From Cristatella mucedo (taxonomy: Eukaryota > Bryozoa > Phylactolaemata > Cristatellidae): 64,000 nt of DNA. How positions within the stretch are numbered: the stretch's first letter is position 1; every line of letters starts with the position of its first letter. The stretch covers positions 1,180,501 through 1,244,500 of the forward strand of contig WPIO01000096.1 in NCBI GenBank assembly GCA_009760855.2. The letters are read 5' to 3'. Below are positions 54,020 to 64,000 of this stretch, in pieces. Below the pieces are notes generated by a model. That model did no database searches. It had not been told where the DNA came from and saw nothing but the letters and a program-made list of their open reading frames with translations. The position numbers and the translations under genes are program-made.

Positions 54020-54900
54020 GTTCCTTACAGTAATGGGCCATGGTGTCGGGCCCAATACCACTAAGCTCTTGCCCCATCGTCTCAGCCAAGTATTTAACAG
54101 TCGAGCGACGCTCGCTCTCGCGTCTTTTCGTCTGACGGTCTTCTCTCTTTGGTCCGGCTCCGCCGTCGGACTCGTTTTCTCTGGAAGCGAGGGAGGAGGG
54201 CGGGCTGTTCGCCAGCGATTGACGGAACAGGACGAGACAGCGCGCTAGGAGGATTCGGTGGACTCCACCGAATACGGTCGTATCGCGCCCGAGCTGGCAT
54301 TTTGTGTGTTCATTCGTGTTTTGTGTTTCTTTTGTGTCGTGTGTGTGCGCGCTAGCACGTGGTCTCGGCATAGGGATTTGCCGGCGCGAGCTAGGCGTAG
54401 TTGGCGTGTGTGGAGCTCTAGTTCACCGGGTAGGGTTTAGGCTCCGGGTCGCGCTTCAGTGTGGAGAAGTATTTCCTCCGCAGGAGTGCTTGAGTTGGCG
54501 TGTGTGGAGTATTCCGGTCGCACTGGTGGAAACCGAGTTCTAGTTCACCGGGTAGGGTTTAGACTCCGGTTCGCACTTCAGTGTGGAGAAGTACTCCCTC
54601 CGCTCGAATGTTTAAGTTGGCGTGTTTGGGGTATTCCCTCGGCACAGGTGGGAACGGATTCCTAGTTCGCCGGTTAGGGTTTAGGGTCCGGGTCGCGCTT
54701 AGTGTAGAGGAGTATTCCCTCCGCAAGAGTGTTGAACGTGCGAGGAGTGTGGAGATAAAGCTGAACTAGACGCGCAGCGACTTTGTGCGCTTGCGAATAA
54801 AGTTCAGTAAAATCCCCAATTTGTGTGTCTTGCTTCCAATTCACGCCGCGGACTCACGACCCCTTTTAGTAACGGTAAGCATGTCAGCGCCAGAAACGCT
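54020..54900 (+). mobile_element. Possible LTR-like segment
   Basis: GC-rich, CpG-containing DNA with a TATA-like AGTATTTAAC at about 54090, a 122-bp tandem repeat, then AATAAAGTTCAGTAAAATCC at 54796 and GTGTGTCTTGCTTCC just after it. These features in this order (promoter-like, repeats, polyadenylation signal, G/T-rich) resemble a long terminal repeat. The TG...CA ends, a matching second LTR and a primer-binding site could not be fixed, and no gag/pol follows. A host promoter with a minisatellite is an alternative. Confidence 0.3.
54400..54745. repeat. 122-bp tandem repeat, about 2.8 copies
   Basis: CTAGTTCACCGGGTAGGG anchors at 54419, 54541 and 54663 (exact 122-bp spacing). Each is followed by TTTAG-CTCCGG-TCGC, CTTCAGTGTGGAGAAGTA and CCTCCGC. 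Units are about 85% alike. Confidence 0.92.
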
Positions 54901-55017
54901 CGTTTCGTGGCGGCCAGCTTATTGCGCGTAGGCGCGCACCGAACGGCATTAGGCGATAGGCTACGCCGCTAGGTAAGCGGCAGGTCAAGCTTACCCCGCC
55001 GAGCCTTCGGCGTTACA

Positions 55018-55068
55018 GTTGTACAACGCTGGAATCGAGATTAGGTTCTCTTAGCGAGCTACAAGTGA
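55018..55068 (+). mobile_element. Hairpin-tail fragment (SINE-1 or LINE type)
   Basis: TGTACAACGCTGGAATCGAG, ATTAGGTTCTCTTAGCGAGC and TACAAGTGA resemble the SINE-1 tail (TGTAAAGCGCCTGAATAGAG ... GGCGCTATA). It directly precedes the next LINE-A copy. Confidence 0.5.
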
Positions 55069-55069
55069 C

Positions 55070-55354
55070 GTACTCCTGGAACTCCCTCCCGACCTGCGTC
55101 AGCACATCTCCTGACCTGACCGCATTTAAAAGAAACTTAAAAACGCACCTATTTAGGACAGCATTTAGTGGGTACCTGTGATTCGTCATTCACGTGCTTA
55201 TGCGCGCTGACACTGTGCAGGCTGCTACTAACCGCATTTGCATGCTGACCCTGTGCATGTCACCCCTAACCATATTATTCATTTTGTTTGTTCATCAAGC
55301 ATGATATTACTCACCATTCAATTGCATTTCCCTTTGCAGCAATTGTAAAGCACC

Positions 55355-55419
<65 letters not shown>

Positions 55420-55472
55420 AGTTCTCCGAGGGCGCTTTATCAAGAGCATTATTATTATCATTATTATTACTC
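55070..55472 (+). mobile_element. LINE-A 3' copy with GA expansion in the hairpin
   Basis: Starts at CTCCTGGAACTCCCTCCCGA (WNSLP part of the RT C-terminus) and includes the 3' UTR. In the tail, TGTAAAGCACCTAGAGAG runs into about 60 bp of pure GA (55356-55416) before ATTGAGTTCTCCGAGGGCG and CTTTATCAAGAGCATTATT. The site of expansion is the same as in the copy at 13479-13655. Confidence 0.95.
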
Positions 55473-57077
55473 TTTCTTTGCTGTTATCCCAGCGGTTGAC
55501 CTTATAGTTTGCCGAGCTTGCCCTTTGCCTGAGACGTAGCTCGGTGGTGAATATACCAAGGTTTATTTTTCAGAACTTTATAATTTTCTAACCGTGAGTA
55601 CAGCTAATACTGGGTTACCAACAATTGATTTCAAAGCATAGAGGTAATAGAACAACATGCGATTGGTTCCTTGAAAGCGCATTTAATTCACTTGATCCCT
55701 TCCGAGTTTGGCTGTATCCCAAGAGGTCACTGTAAGACTGCGATTTATTTGATAGTTTAGAGTGTCTCTCCTTCTCCCAATAGTAATCCAAGTATCTATT
55801 AGATTTCTATTGAATAGTACGTTTAAGAAATTGGATTTTCATATATCTCAGTTGTACTAAACATTTGATTGGTGACTAGTTCTGCTGATACTCTACGTGT
55901 GTGCACACGAAGCAGAGTTAAATAAGAGTTTTTAGGCAGCTTGGTTTAGCGTTAAGGTAATTGCCCTGCCAGAATTGCGTTGCCTCAGTTTTAATGCATA
56001 TTTTATTGCTACAATGTGCTGATTCTAGTCTAAATTAACGTACATTCAGTGGTGTTAGTGCAGATCACTTAGGCAGCCTGGTAGAGTGTCCGGTGAAAGG
56101 TTATTGCAACGAATGCATTGCTAAATCCGATTTACTAGTCTTTGGTTCAAACATATTTTGTGCATTTTCGTAATTCTTGAGGTGTTCCCATTGCCGTAGA
56201 GATCAAGCGATAATCAGTATCTGAATTTATCAGTCCTTTCGAACTCCGACATAAATGATATACGTAAAAAACAAACATACAGCAGCATGAACTCGGATGA
56301 GCTCAGACTCTTATGCAATAGCCATCGAACCTACTCTTGTAAACTTCGGCACTGCAGCGCACCCACAGGTCATTACAGGAACTCGTACTCTCGCATTGAT
56401 GCATGTACTTGAACCCTGCAACCACAGTAGCACGTATATGCAAGCACAGGCGCGCATGCACTCGCACTATTATGCACCATTTCTAGCTTTCATTCGCTGG
56501 TTGTGGATTTGCCTGAAAGACCGCCGTTCCATTATCTATCGCATGCATCTGGTTACTTTACAAAGGAAGAGTGACTGCTTTTTCTGAATTTAATATAAGG
56601 ACTTGCTCCAGCCGCTGTAGGCAATGTGGCTACGTTTACATTTTCGACACACTTATTTACCCATTCACATGTATGCGAAACGTAATGAAGAACGTAGATC
56701 AAAAAGACAAATAAAAAAATCAAATCCACGTTGAATCAAAGTCCCTGAAATGGTCCAAGTGAGTAACTGATTAATTCAATGATAGCTCGCACCACTCGCA
56801 GGTTGTCGCAATGTACATGTACTCAGTAAACGTTGGCTAGTGCTTTTGTAAACGGTTGCTATTATTTTGAATGAGTGAATAGCAGTTGCACTTCTTGATC
56901 GCTATATTTCATATTTCAAGCAATTGCCCCAATGGCAAATATTCAGTCACCTGTAAATACAAAAAACAAGCTATCCATCTCCTGCAGTAATAATATAGAT
57001 ATTATAATATAATATAATTTATAATATATATTATATAATAATATGTAATATATAATATAACATAATATAGATATTAT
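55473..57077. other. No gene; AT-rich end
   Basis: Anonymous DNA. ATAATATATATTATATAAT-type sequence at 56990-57075. The plus frame at 56297-56587 has no recognised motif. Confidence 0.45.
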
Positions 57078-57690
57078 AAAAACATTTGTTTAGCACCCTC
57101 AGAGAGATTAATCTCTTTCGAGGCATTGTTGATTGGCTTTACTAAAGCATTGCGATACAATTAGTGATACAAAGCACAGTTCCATCAAGCATTACACGGT
57201 TAGAGGTGACATGCAAAGTGTCGAATGTAATTAGCGACATCCATGCACAGCGAAAACACGTATAAGCACACACAAGATTAATTACAAGGATCCATTAAAT
57301 GCCGTAATAAAAAGGGGGCCTTTAGTTTCTTTTTAAATATCGTCAAATCAGGGGATGTCGTGCTAAAGTCGGGTGTGAGTTATACTTTTCGAGCGTACAA
57401 ACTTAAGACCAGTCTTCAAAGCACTTTAAGTACATACAAGTTCTAGCTAAACTACTTGAGTCAGATATGCAAGTGATACGATGGAACGCCGGGGATGGAA
57501 TAGCTCTCCTAGGTAGTTCTTCTGCAGTCGAAGAATCTAGGTAAAAGTGAGAAACCTAACCTTAAAGTCCGTATGCAGCTCTCTTGGAAGCCAGTGCAGG
57601 TAGGCAAGAAGTGGTCTGATATGGAAAACGCAACGCTGTGGGTAGCTAAACATAGCAGCAATATTTGCACCAGGTCTAAGTTAAGGATTG
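57078..57690 (-). mobile_element. LINE-A 3' copy, old
   Basis: ACATTTGTTTAGCACCCTC, TTAATCTCTTTCGAGGCA, GGTTAGAGGTGACATGCA, ATTACAAGGATCCATTAAA, AAATCAGGGGATGTCGTGC and GCCAGTGCAGGTAGGCAAG follow, in order, the minus LINE-A copy at 4303-4865. The frame is destroyed. Confidence 0.8.
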
Positions 57691-58149
57691 CACACGAGGG
57701 TAATGTATCTCTGTCTGTAACTCCACAAAGTCATAAAGACCATGTGGGTGTTACGCAGGAGATTTTTGTTTATATTTAGGTTATATAAATACGTTTTGAG
57801 ATATCTTTCTGCTTAGAGTTTATCTCTAAAACCTCAACACTAAACCTAAAAGCTCAAACCCAAAAAATTCCAAATCTAACCACTTAACACTAGACCGTGA
57901 ACCTACAGACATACAGCCTCTAAAGACCACACCCAAAATAATAAAACCAAAGCTAAAAAGATAGCAATGAAACGTGTTTATTTAATGCAAACATTAACAG
58001 ACGCTGGCAACCATGTTGAATAGCCTGTTATGGCCACTGTACTCATAGCAGAAACTGATCTGGCTCTATGCATAAACAATACCATATTAGCTGTATGAAA
58101 AAACCAGTCACTAAGATAATAATAAAGACAATAATTAAAATTCCAGCGA
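57691..58149. other. No gene; AAACC-rich stretch
   Basis: 57825-57960 contains loose repeats such as CTAAAACCTCAACACTAAAC and CTAAAAGCTCAAACCC. They recall a decayed CCCTAAA tract on this strand. No gene. Confidence 0.45.
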
Positions 58150-59748
58150 CATCACGGCACGCCCAGACTTTGCGCACTCACAGCCTAAGTGGCTTTCTGT
58201 ACGCATTCGGTAGCCAACAGACTTCGTCTCACGCAACAAAGAGAAAGTGGGAAGCATAGCAGAGTCAGAAGAGCAGCTGAGGTAGTGAGTAGCATAGAAG
58301 CAGCAGCTCAGGACCGCTGAAATAGATGAGCCATAGTCGGCAATAGGAGAGTAGTTGTCGTTGCATAAGAATTGTGGAAGCGAGTTTCACAGTCTAGGAC
58401 CTGCAGATCTAAAGCTTCTGTCGCCAACGGTCTTTAAGCGGAGGAATGGGACAGCTAAATTATTGTCCACACAGGACCTGAGGGCGCGAACAGGCTGAAA
58501 CTGATGCAGCAGTTCAGCTAGGTACGAAGGAGCCAAGCCGTGGCGGACCTTGTGGGTCAGCGTAAGAACTTTGCTCTGTATCCGTTGCTTAACCGGCATA
58601 CATCCTATCTCTTTTAGTAAAGGAGACACGTGCTCAAACCTCTGGGACTAGAAGACTAACCTCGCAGCCATATTCATAGTCAGCTGCAGTGGCATAGTAG
58701 CTTTCTTTGGCAATCCAGCCAAAAGGGAATTACAATAATCAAGCCGAGACAGAACTAAGGAGCTAGTTACATCTTTTCCAAGCCACTGGAAGACAGCTCC
58801 TATTCTTGGATAGGGATCGGATGTGATGGCTAGCTGGAGAAGCAGACTTCTGAATGAAGCTTTTAAAATTTAGGCAGCTGTCGAAAACACCTAAATTTAG
58901 TGAACGTGGTGACGGTCGCACAATAGCATTACTTTTAAGAAGAGCAAAGCCTTTTAATCCAGCCACAAGCTTAGGGTGTCCTATGAGCAGCAGTTTGGTT
59001 TTATCACCATTTAATTTCAGGAAGTTTTCTGACATCCAGGATCGATAATCGGCAAGGCAAGCATTCAGTTTCTCAGTTGCTGCAGCAGATTCCTACGGTT
59101 TGAATGACAAATGCAGCTGAGTATCGTCAGCATGAAAGTGATATCCTATTCCATAGGTCATAATCACTTTCCCAGGGGTCGAGAATAAATGGATAACAGC
59201 AAGGGACCGAGTACAGACCCTTGAGGGACTCCACAGGTGACCCTTCTCGTGTGTGAGACCTGACACGACACGGATTGAACACGATCAGACAAGTATGATT
59301 TAAACCACGCCAGTGCTTTATCTGCCAGACCGATCGTTGTTCTTAATCGTTCAAGCAGAATTTCGTGATTAATGGTGTCGAAGGCAGCAGACAGATCTAG
59401 CAGAGCTAGGGCAGTGGCATTCCCATCGTCGTTGCCACGTAGAATGTCATTGTTAACACGAGAGCAGTCTCAGTGGAGTGCTACCTCTTGAACCCTGATT
59501 GAAATGTTTCTGACGTTCAATTATTTTCAATATGTTCAACCAGCTGCTTAGCAACAATTTTTTCAAGAATCTTTGATAAGAGCGGAAGAAGGGAAACTGG
59601 GCGATAGTTTGCTAGGACCTTGGCGTCTAATCCAGGCAGATTCGCAAAAAGTGAGCCACAGAAGTCAGGACAATACGCAGCAAATGCATGTGGAAAACCA
59701 ATTCGGATGTCGTATGCCTTTCTAAGCAAGACCGAAGTTTAGAAAAAT
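58150..59748 (-). pseudogene. LINE-B, longest copy (reverse transcriptase), broken
   Basis: L2/CR1-like LINE on the minus strand, 5'-truncated before the RT. In order: NYRPVSLLPLLSKILEKIVA (59610), RT motif A LALLDLSAAFDTINHE (about 59405), WFKSYLSDR, GVPQGSVLGP (about 59230), HADDTQLHL (the usual YADD with His replacing Tyr, about 59125), FLKLNGDKTKLLLIGHP (59020), LGVFDSCLNFKSFIQ and SHHIRSLSK. The C-terminus follows (HKVRHGLAPSYLAELLHQFQ at 58545 and VGDRSFRSAGPRL). Stops and frameshifts lie near 59110, 58760 and 58630, so it is inactive. Its 3' end, CACTTAGGCTGTGAGTGCGC, matches the end of the copy at 17.5 kb. It lacks the SINE-1 insertion found there. Confidence 0.92.
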
Positions 59749-59764
59749 GTCATGCAGCTGAACT

Positions 59765-59880
59765 TCATATGGCCGAAAGTGTGCAGACTTGACTGAAGAA
59801 CTGTTATGGTAGTCTAGCGATAGGTCACTTTCAAATAGTACGCCTAAACTCTGGGCAGGGGCAACCAGAACAATTATATA
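59765..59880 (-). pseudogene. LINE-A-type RT fragment next to LINE-B
   Basis: The minus strand reads LGVLFESDLSLDYHNSSSV and KSAHF, close to LGVIFQSDLSLDDHISSTV-KSAYF of LINE-A. LINE-B RT begins about 30 bp further on. The fragment is out of normal order, since this segment comes after the RT core in an intact element. It must be a separate insertion or rearranged piece. Confidence 0.65.
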
Positions 59881-60747
59881 AGAGAAGACTTTGAGGGTTT
59901 AGCTGTCCAACGTATAAGTAAAGCATAGTTTGCTCATAACTAATGGGTTGATTTTGTTTTGATTGAATTTGAGAAAGGTGCAATCCGTGCAATCGGGCCA
60001 CGCAGTTCCACCGACGCCTGCGATGGCGAGATGAGAAGCACCTGAGAAGAAAGAGACGATACATAGAAACAAAAGTTGCCGAAGGATTGAGAAAACTACG
60101 AAGGATTGAGACTTTGAAGAAGTACTGAGTGGCAGGTTATAAACTCGATGCAATGCCGACTCCGGAAAGGGGTTAGCTCCAACACCAGACTAGACTTTAC
60201 ATGCTGCACTTGAAGTTATAATATAGGAGTTCGGCTGGTCTGCAGCACCTCTTTGTGGTGTCTTTAATAGAAATAGCAAAACAGAAACTGGCGGAAGCTG
60301 CTCAAGTTTTCTTAGTCAAGTCTTGCGTCGTCATTTGTGACACAATGACAATCTTTATAAAAAGATATTGACTCATAGCCTGTGACTTAGGACGTGGACA
60401 TTTTGTCGTTAATGCACTGCTGAAGTATATCGCAAGGAATTCGGAATAACTTCTATAGGACAAATAATCTTCTTTGAATGGAATATGAATTTCACGATGA
60501 CGTCACTCGCAATCTACTGGAATGTAGACACCGAGGTGCTTCGCAGAATGTAAAAAAAAGGATTCTTGTTAGTGTAGGACACAATTACAAATGGGCTACA
60601 ATCAACTACTCTAGGGATGTAGTCTGCGTGCTTGTCTATTCTGCAGGCAAATAATCTGGAAAAGCGAGCAGCACTACGGTATTGTTAAAGATTTATAGGA
60701 AATATAATTTGTAATAATTTATAACGATTAATTAGGATTAATTATAA
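59881..60747. other. No gene seen
   Basis: Minus frames at 59831-60153 are not recognisable. The remainder is AT-rich and anonymous. Confidence 0.45.
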
Positions 60748-60862
60748 TATTATTAATAATAATGCACTTGATAAAGCGCCCTTAGAGAACTCAATATCTT
60801 TCTAGGCGCTTTACATTTGCTGCAAAGGGAAATGCAATTGAATGGGGAGTAATATAATATAA
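60748..60862 (-). mobile_element. LINE-A 3' tail
   Basis: TAATAATAATGCACTTGATA, AAGCGCCCTTAGAGAACTC, CTTTCTAGGCGCTTTACATT and TGCAAAGGGAAATGCAATTG. It ends in an ATAATATAAT repeat. Confidence 0.92.
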
Positions 60863-61664
60863 TATAATATAATAGGTGACGATCTAACCTGGGAGCGGTG
60901 GTTAAAGAGAAAGTCAATGGCTGATATGATTGTTTTTATGTTTTGCATATGTGATTCGATGTTTTTTACGAAGCCAGACTTGGCCTTTCTTGGATCGACT
61001 GGCATGATCTACAGTAGTCTTCGTATGCCTTACTAAGACAGTCTGTGAGTCTCGGTCTTTATTTTTTCTCAAGATTGTTCATAGTAGGGACAGCAAGTTT
61101 TATCACCCGTAATAAACCATAGGCAGTGTTCGAAAGGGAATAAATTGCATTTGCTCAAACTGGTTCAAACTGGTTCAGTATCGCAGCGCAGCACGTTTCG
61201 TGCTGTGGCATTTTAGCGAAAATGGCAACTCCTAAGGGAGGGTTGAGCAGTCCGCGGGCAAAGATGATATTTTCGCTTGGACAGCTTAAACGTCAGAAAG
61301 GGTCTTGAGATTTCGTGATTTGCGAATGCTTTTAGTGAGGAGGATGACACAAACTATGGTCTGTATAATGACCTCGCCTGATCAGAGGAGCAGAATTCAT
61401 TGATAATAACTGATGGTACAGCACACTTCTGGGAGAATAGCGGATTTATAGTGCAACAATTAGTGACCCGAGAAAAAAAGCTCAATATAAAACAGCCCCA
61501 AAAGAAAATAGCCACGCCAGAAAAGCGTGCACGCAAAACAGCCCAAGTCAATAATTGCTCAGGCAAAACAACTGAACAGAGTGAATACTTTTTTGGAGTA
61601 TCAGTAATACAAAAATAACTATACTTTTTGGAGTATCTGTAATACAAAAATAGCTAAGACATAA
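60863..61664. other. No gene seen
   Basis: ATAAT repeats at the start, then anonymous DNA. Overlapping frames at 61354-61647 have no motif. Confidence 0.45.
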
Positions 61665-62245
61665 TGAATAAGTAAAAATAAAATATCTAATCAATATTAA
61701 AATGGATTGGTGAAGAAATTTCTTCGTGAGTTCAACGTTATTAGGACGTAAGTTAAAGAATTACATGTAGTGTAAGATTTATATATTTTGACAAGATCTG
61801 AAACGCAATTTAGATTTTCGGTTTGTGTGTGTCGTTCTACAAAGGTAATTCACATAACTCAATGTCATCGTTGGTTGAAACAAAAATTTGATGACGTCCG
61901 TTGTGTTGCACGCACGGCACCTTCCATGCTTCTGGTTATCAATACCTCGCATGGCAAACCTGCGATATCGCTTTCTACGCTGTCATGCTCCTTTCAAAAC
62001 TGTCAGACGAGTTTTTATACAAATTGGTGACGGCAATCTGTGGTCTGTTGAAAAGTGCGTTGCCCCAAGAAAGGATAAAAATAATTCGGCGGTAAACGGA
62101 AAGAAAATATGATAAAATGTGGTACATATAAACAAGAATAAACAATAAATTAATCTTGAATTACAGTCACCCCTAACTTATGACATAGATAACGACCAGA
62201 AAACCTGCGGTAAGTCGAATATTCGTAAGCTGATAATGACAGAGC
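61665..62245. mobile_element. DNA-transposon-like repeat, copy 2
   Basis: The counterpart of 30585-31160. The right part holds TTACAGTCACCCCTAACTTA, GATAACGACCAGAAAACC and TGCGGTAAGTCGAATATTCG, a better preserved match to the style of pogo/Tigger terminal repeats. The rest is shared but shows no clear transposase. Confidence 0.5.
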
Positions 62246-62527
62246 ATTCGTTCTACTATGATACGTTCTGACGCTAGCACAGACGTTGTTTCTCCCTACT
62301 ATGTGCGGCGTTCGTAAAACTGAATGCATGCGTATTTTTAAAGTTTTTTGTGTAATACATTTGATTATCCATTTTTGTGTGTGGCCGTGTTGGTGTTTGT
62401 ATTTCCGAGTTTTAAGCCGGTGGCCGACTGTATTTTTTATTCTGTAGAATTCAAGTGTTCATACATTTTGACATTTCTCAAGTTTAATACAACAAATTTT
62501 AAAAATAAGTTTTTCATTATCGTAATA
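62246..62527. other. No gene seen
   Basis: AT-rich anonymous DNA, possibly the continuation of the DNA-transposon-like repeat (GCGTTCGTAAAACTGAA at about 62310). Confidence 0.45.
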
Positions 62528-62908
62528 TAAACCTCAAATCCTTTGGAGACCGCGCATTTAGTTCGTATGCTCCCAACGCCTCGAACTCCCTCCCGACTTG
62601 CGTCACAACATCCCCTGACTTGACCAAATTTAAAAAGAACCTAAAAACACACCTATTTAGGACAGCATTTAGTGGGTCCCTGTGATTTGTCCTTCACGTG
62701 CTTATGCGTGCTGACACTGTGCTTGCTGCCACTAACCACATTTGCATGCTGACCCTGTGCATATCACTCCTAACCATGTTATTCATGCTGTTTATCAAGC
62801 ATGATATTACTCACCATTGAATTGCATTTCCGTTTGCAGAAAATGTAAAGCGCCGAGAAAGAGATTGAGTTCTCTGAGGGCGCTTTATTAACTGAATTAT
62901 TATTATTT
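62528..62908 (+). mobile_element. LINE-A 3' copy
   Basis: AACCTCAAATCCTTTGGAGA, GCTCCCAACGCCTCGAACTC, GACAGCATTTAGTGGGTCCC, the 3' UTR, TGTAAAGCGCCGAGAAAGAG, GAGGGCGCTTTATTAACTG and ATTATTATT. 5'-truncated within the C-terminal coding part. Confidence 0.93.
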
Positions 62909-64000
62909 TTAATATTGTTATGTTCATGTTCTAGTTAATGGTCACAAAAAGACTAAACAAAATACATTTTAATTCCCCTAGAAGTTTTTGTCGAGCCTAT
63001 TTTGTTGATCTACTTCACATTAGGCTATTTTGTCAGTGCTATGTTATCGGGGCTATTTTTCCGGCAGTTATTTTGTTGTGGCTCAATGACCGGATGCTGT
63101 GAGTGGAGTCATGCGTATGAGAAACTACGGAAACAGAGCTAGCCACGTGCACAAAATTAATGTCTTTAAGCGTCAGCCAAGGGCAAAAAATAAATGTTCA
63201 AATCAACCGTGGTGAGGAAAGGTAGATTTCTAGCGTACCGAGTCAACATGAGATCGGTGAAATTTGAGATAGAGAACTGCGTTTTTTCGGGAGAGGAAAT
63301 ACTGCCAACATCTGCAGCTAGTTGTCAGATGGTTCAAAAATAAATATTCCAAACACTGCTGCGAGGCAACGACATAACGGATTGAAATTGAGGGCAGAAC
63401 CTCCAAAAATGGCGGCAACTCATTTGTCGATTTTGATCGATCCCATGGAGAATGGGAGAAAGAAAAGCGTGCAGTTATTATTCGATTCCGGCAGTCACGT
63501 TGCGGTCAAAGCAAACCATTATTCTAGGACATGCCGTCGATATTGATGTACTACATTGTTAGTATTTCATTAGCATACTGAGCAAGAATTCCAAGAACAG
63601 TCGTCAACTAGTGCCACCGGGTTCAAGGCCGCAGGCATGGAAGCCACTAAGTGAGAGTGATTCGCAGTAGAGCTTGACGGCGATTGCTCAGAGATTGCTC
63701 GAGATAAGAAGGCTCGGACTTCCAAGGAAAATGCAGCTGCCATACGGCCTGCTCCCTGCCTGATCCCGTACCGGCTAAGCGAAGGTCATTTTTTGGAGTA
63801 GCCTGATCAATTGATCCCGGCGAAAACGATGGAAAGCGACTGATTCAAATTCGCCGACGCCAGTGAAATGTTAACGGGCCTGCACCTTGTTACTAGTAGG
63901 GAGGTTAACAGCAGTTGGCAGAGCTAAAGCGGCAGCCGACTTTGCAGTTAAAGCTGCAGTCGGCGTGGCAGAGCGAGCCCTGGTGCATAGATATACACCG
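62909..64000. other. No firm gene; weak protease-like frame
   Basis: A plus frame at 63322-63546 contains KKSVQLLFDSGSHVAV. It recalls the DSG(S) active-site stretch of Pao/BEL-type retrotransposon aspartic proteases, preceded by ILIDPMENG. Nothing else of such an element is visible before the window ends. The rest is anonymous. Confidence 0.25.

Noticed and set aside
53919-54371. 150-codon minus frame
   Set aside because: It overlaps the promoter/LTR-like region, is rich in Arg/Ser from GC-rich DNA, and lacks any domain.
55920-56160. tRNA-like words (GGTTTAGCGTTAAGG; GGTTCAAACAT) suggesting another SINE family
   Set aside because: The A-box-like and B-box-like strings are too far apart and no tail or second copy is visible.
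57825-57960. Interstitial telomere (CCCTAAA)n
   Set aside because: Only loose AAACC/CTAAA words without a repeating period; too degenerate to claim.

Overview
The window looks like repeat-rich, non-coding nuclear DNA from a multicellular animal, probably an invertebrate. The reasons are many 5'-truncated non-LTR retrotransposons of the L2/CR1 type, two tRNA-derived SINE families, (GA)n, (TA)n and (ATT)n microsatellites, fold-back and satellite-like repeats, and no compact operon-like genes. I cannot name the species. No complete host protein-coding gene was recognised. Almost everything that can be identified is a mobile element or a repeat.

Element families (working names). LINE-A is an L2/CR1-like element. 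It has an APE-type endonuclease, a reverse transcriptase, a 3' hairpin tail (TAAAGCGCC...GGCGCTTTA) and an (ATT)n end. The longest copy is at 22.5-25.4 kb, two fairly young 3' pieces lie at 4.3-5.1 kb (minus) and 33.8-34.8 kb (plus), and more than twenty shorter or older tails are scattered throughout. LINE-B is a related but distinct family, at 16.7-17.56 kb (plus) and 58.15-59.75 kb (minus). SINE-1 has a tRNA-like head and a tail hairpin nearly the same as that of LINE-A. SINE-2 has a tRNA-like head and a different tail ending in GGCTGTTAAATCAGCTAG.

Layout. 0-14 kb: LINE-A tails, SINE-2 pieces, compound (GA)n/(GACA)n tracts and a 17-bp minisatellite in otherwise anonymous DNA. 14.7-21.2 kb: a LINE-A RT fragment, then a duplicated block (15.6-16.7 and 19.7-20.6 kb). 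One copy of the block carries a LINE-A tail and a LINE-B insertion that the other lacks. 21.9-25.4 kb: a short Ty3/gypsy-integrase-like remnant, SINE-2, and the long LINE-A copy. That copy is broken by frameshifts, by loss of RT motif A, and by about 100 bp of foreign DNA also present at 27.4 kb. 26.8-28.7 kb: a CpG-rich stretch with a promoter-like region and a possible first coding exon. 28.7-30.1 and 38.7-41.6 kb: diverged repeats of about 165 bp in both orientations. 32.6-35.3 kb: telomere-like TTTAGGG-type DNA and a striking 430-bp palindrome built from GGGGAAATGTCC units. 42-43.1 kb: a nest of LINE-A tails in tail-to-tail pairs, plus SINE-1. 43.9-45.2 kb and 49.1-49.7 kb: GC-rich stretches with open frames of uncertain meaning. 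45-47 kb: a 237-bp repeat with no difference seen. 48.6-49.1 kb: a second copy of part of the 40-kb array. 50-64 kb: AT-rich DNA, old LINE tails, a 122-bp tandem repeat that may belong to an LTR, LINE-B, and remnants with a pogo-like terminal motif.

How the parts relate: LINE-A probably supplied the replication machinery for SINE-1, judging from the shared tail. The tail hairpin and its (ATT)n end appear to act both as a birthplace of microsatellites and as a landing site for later insertions.
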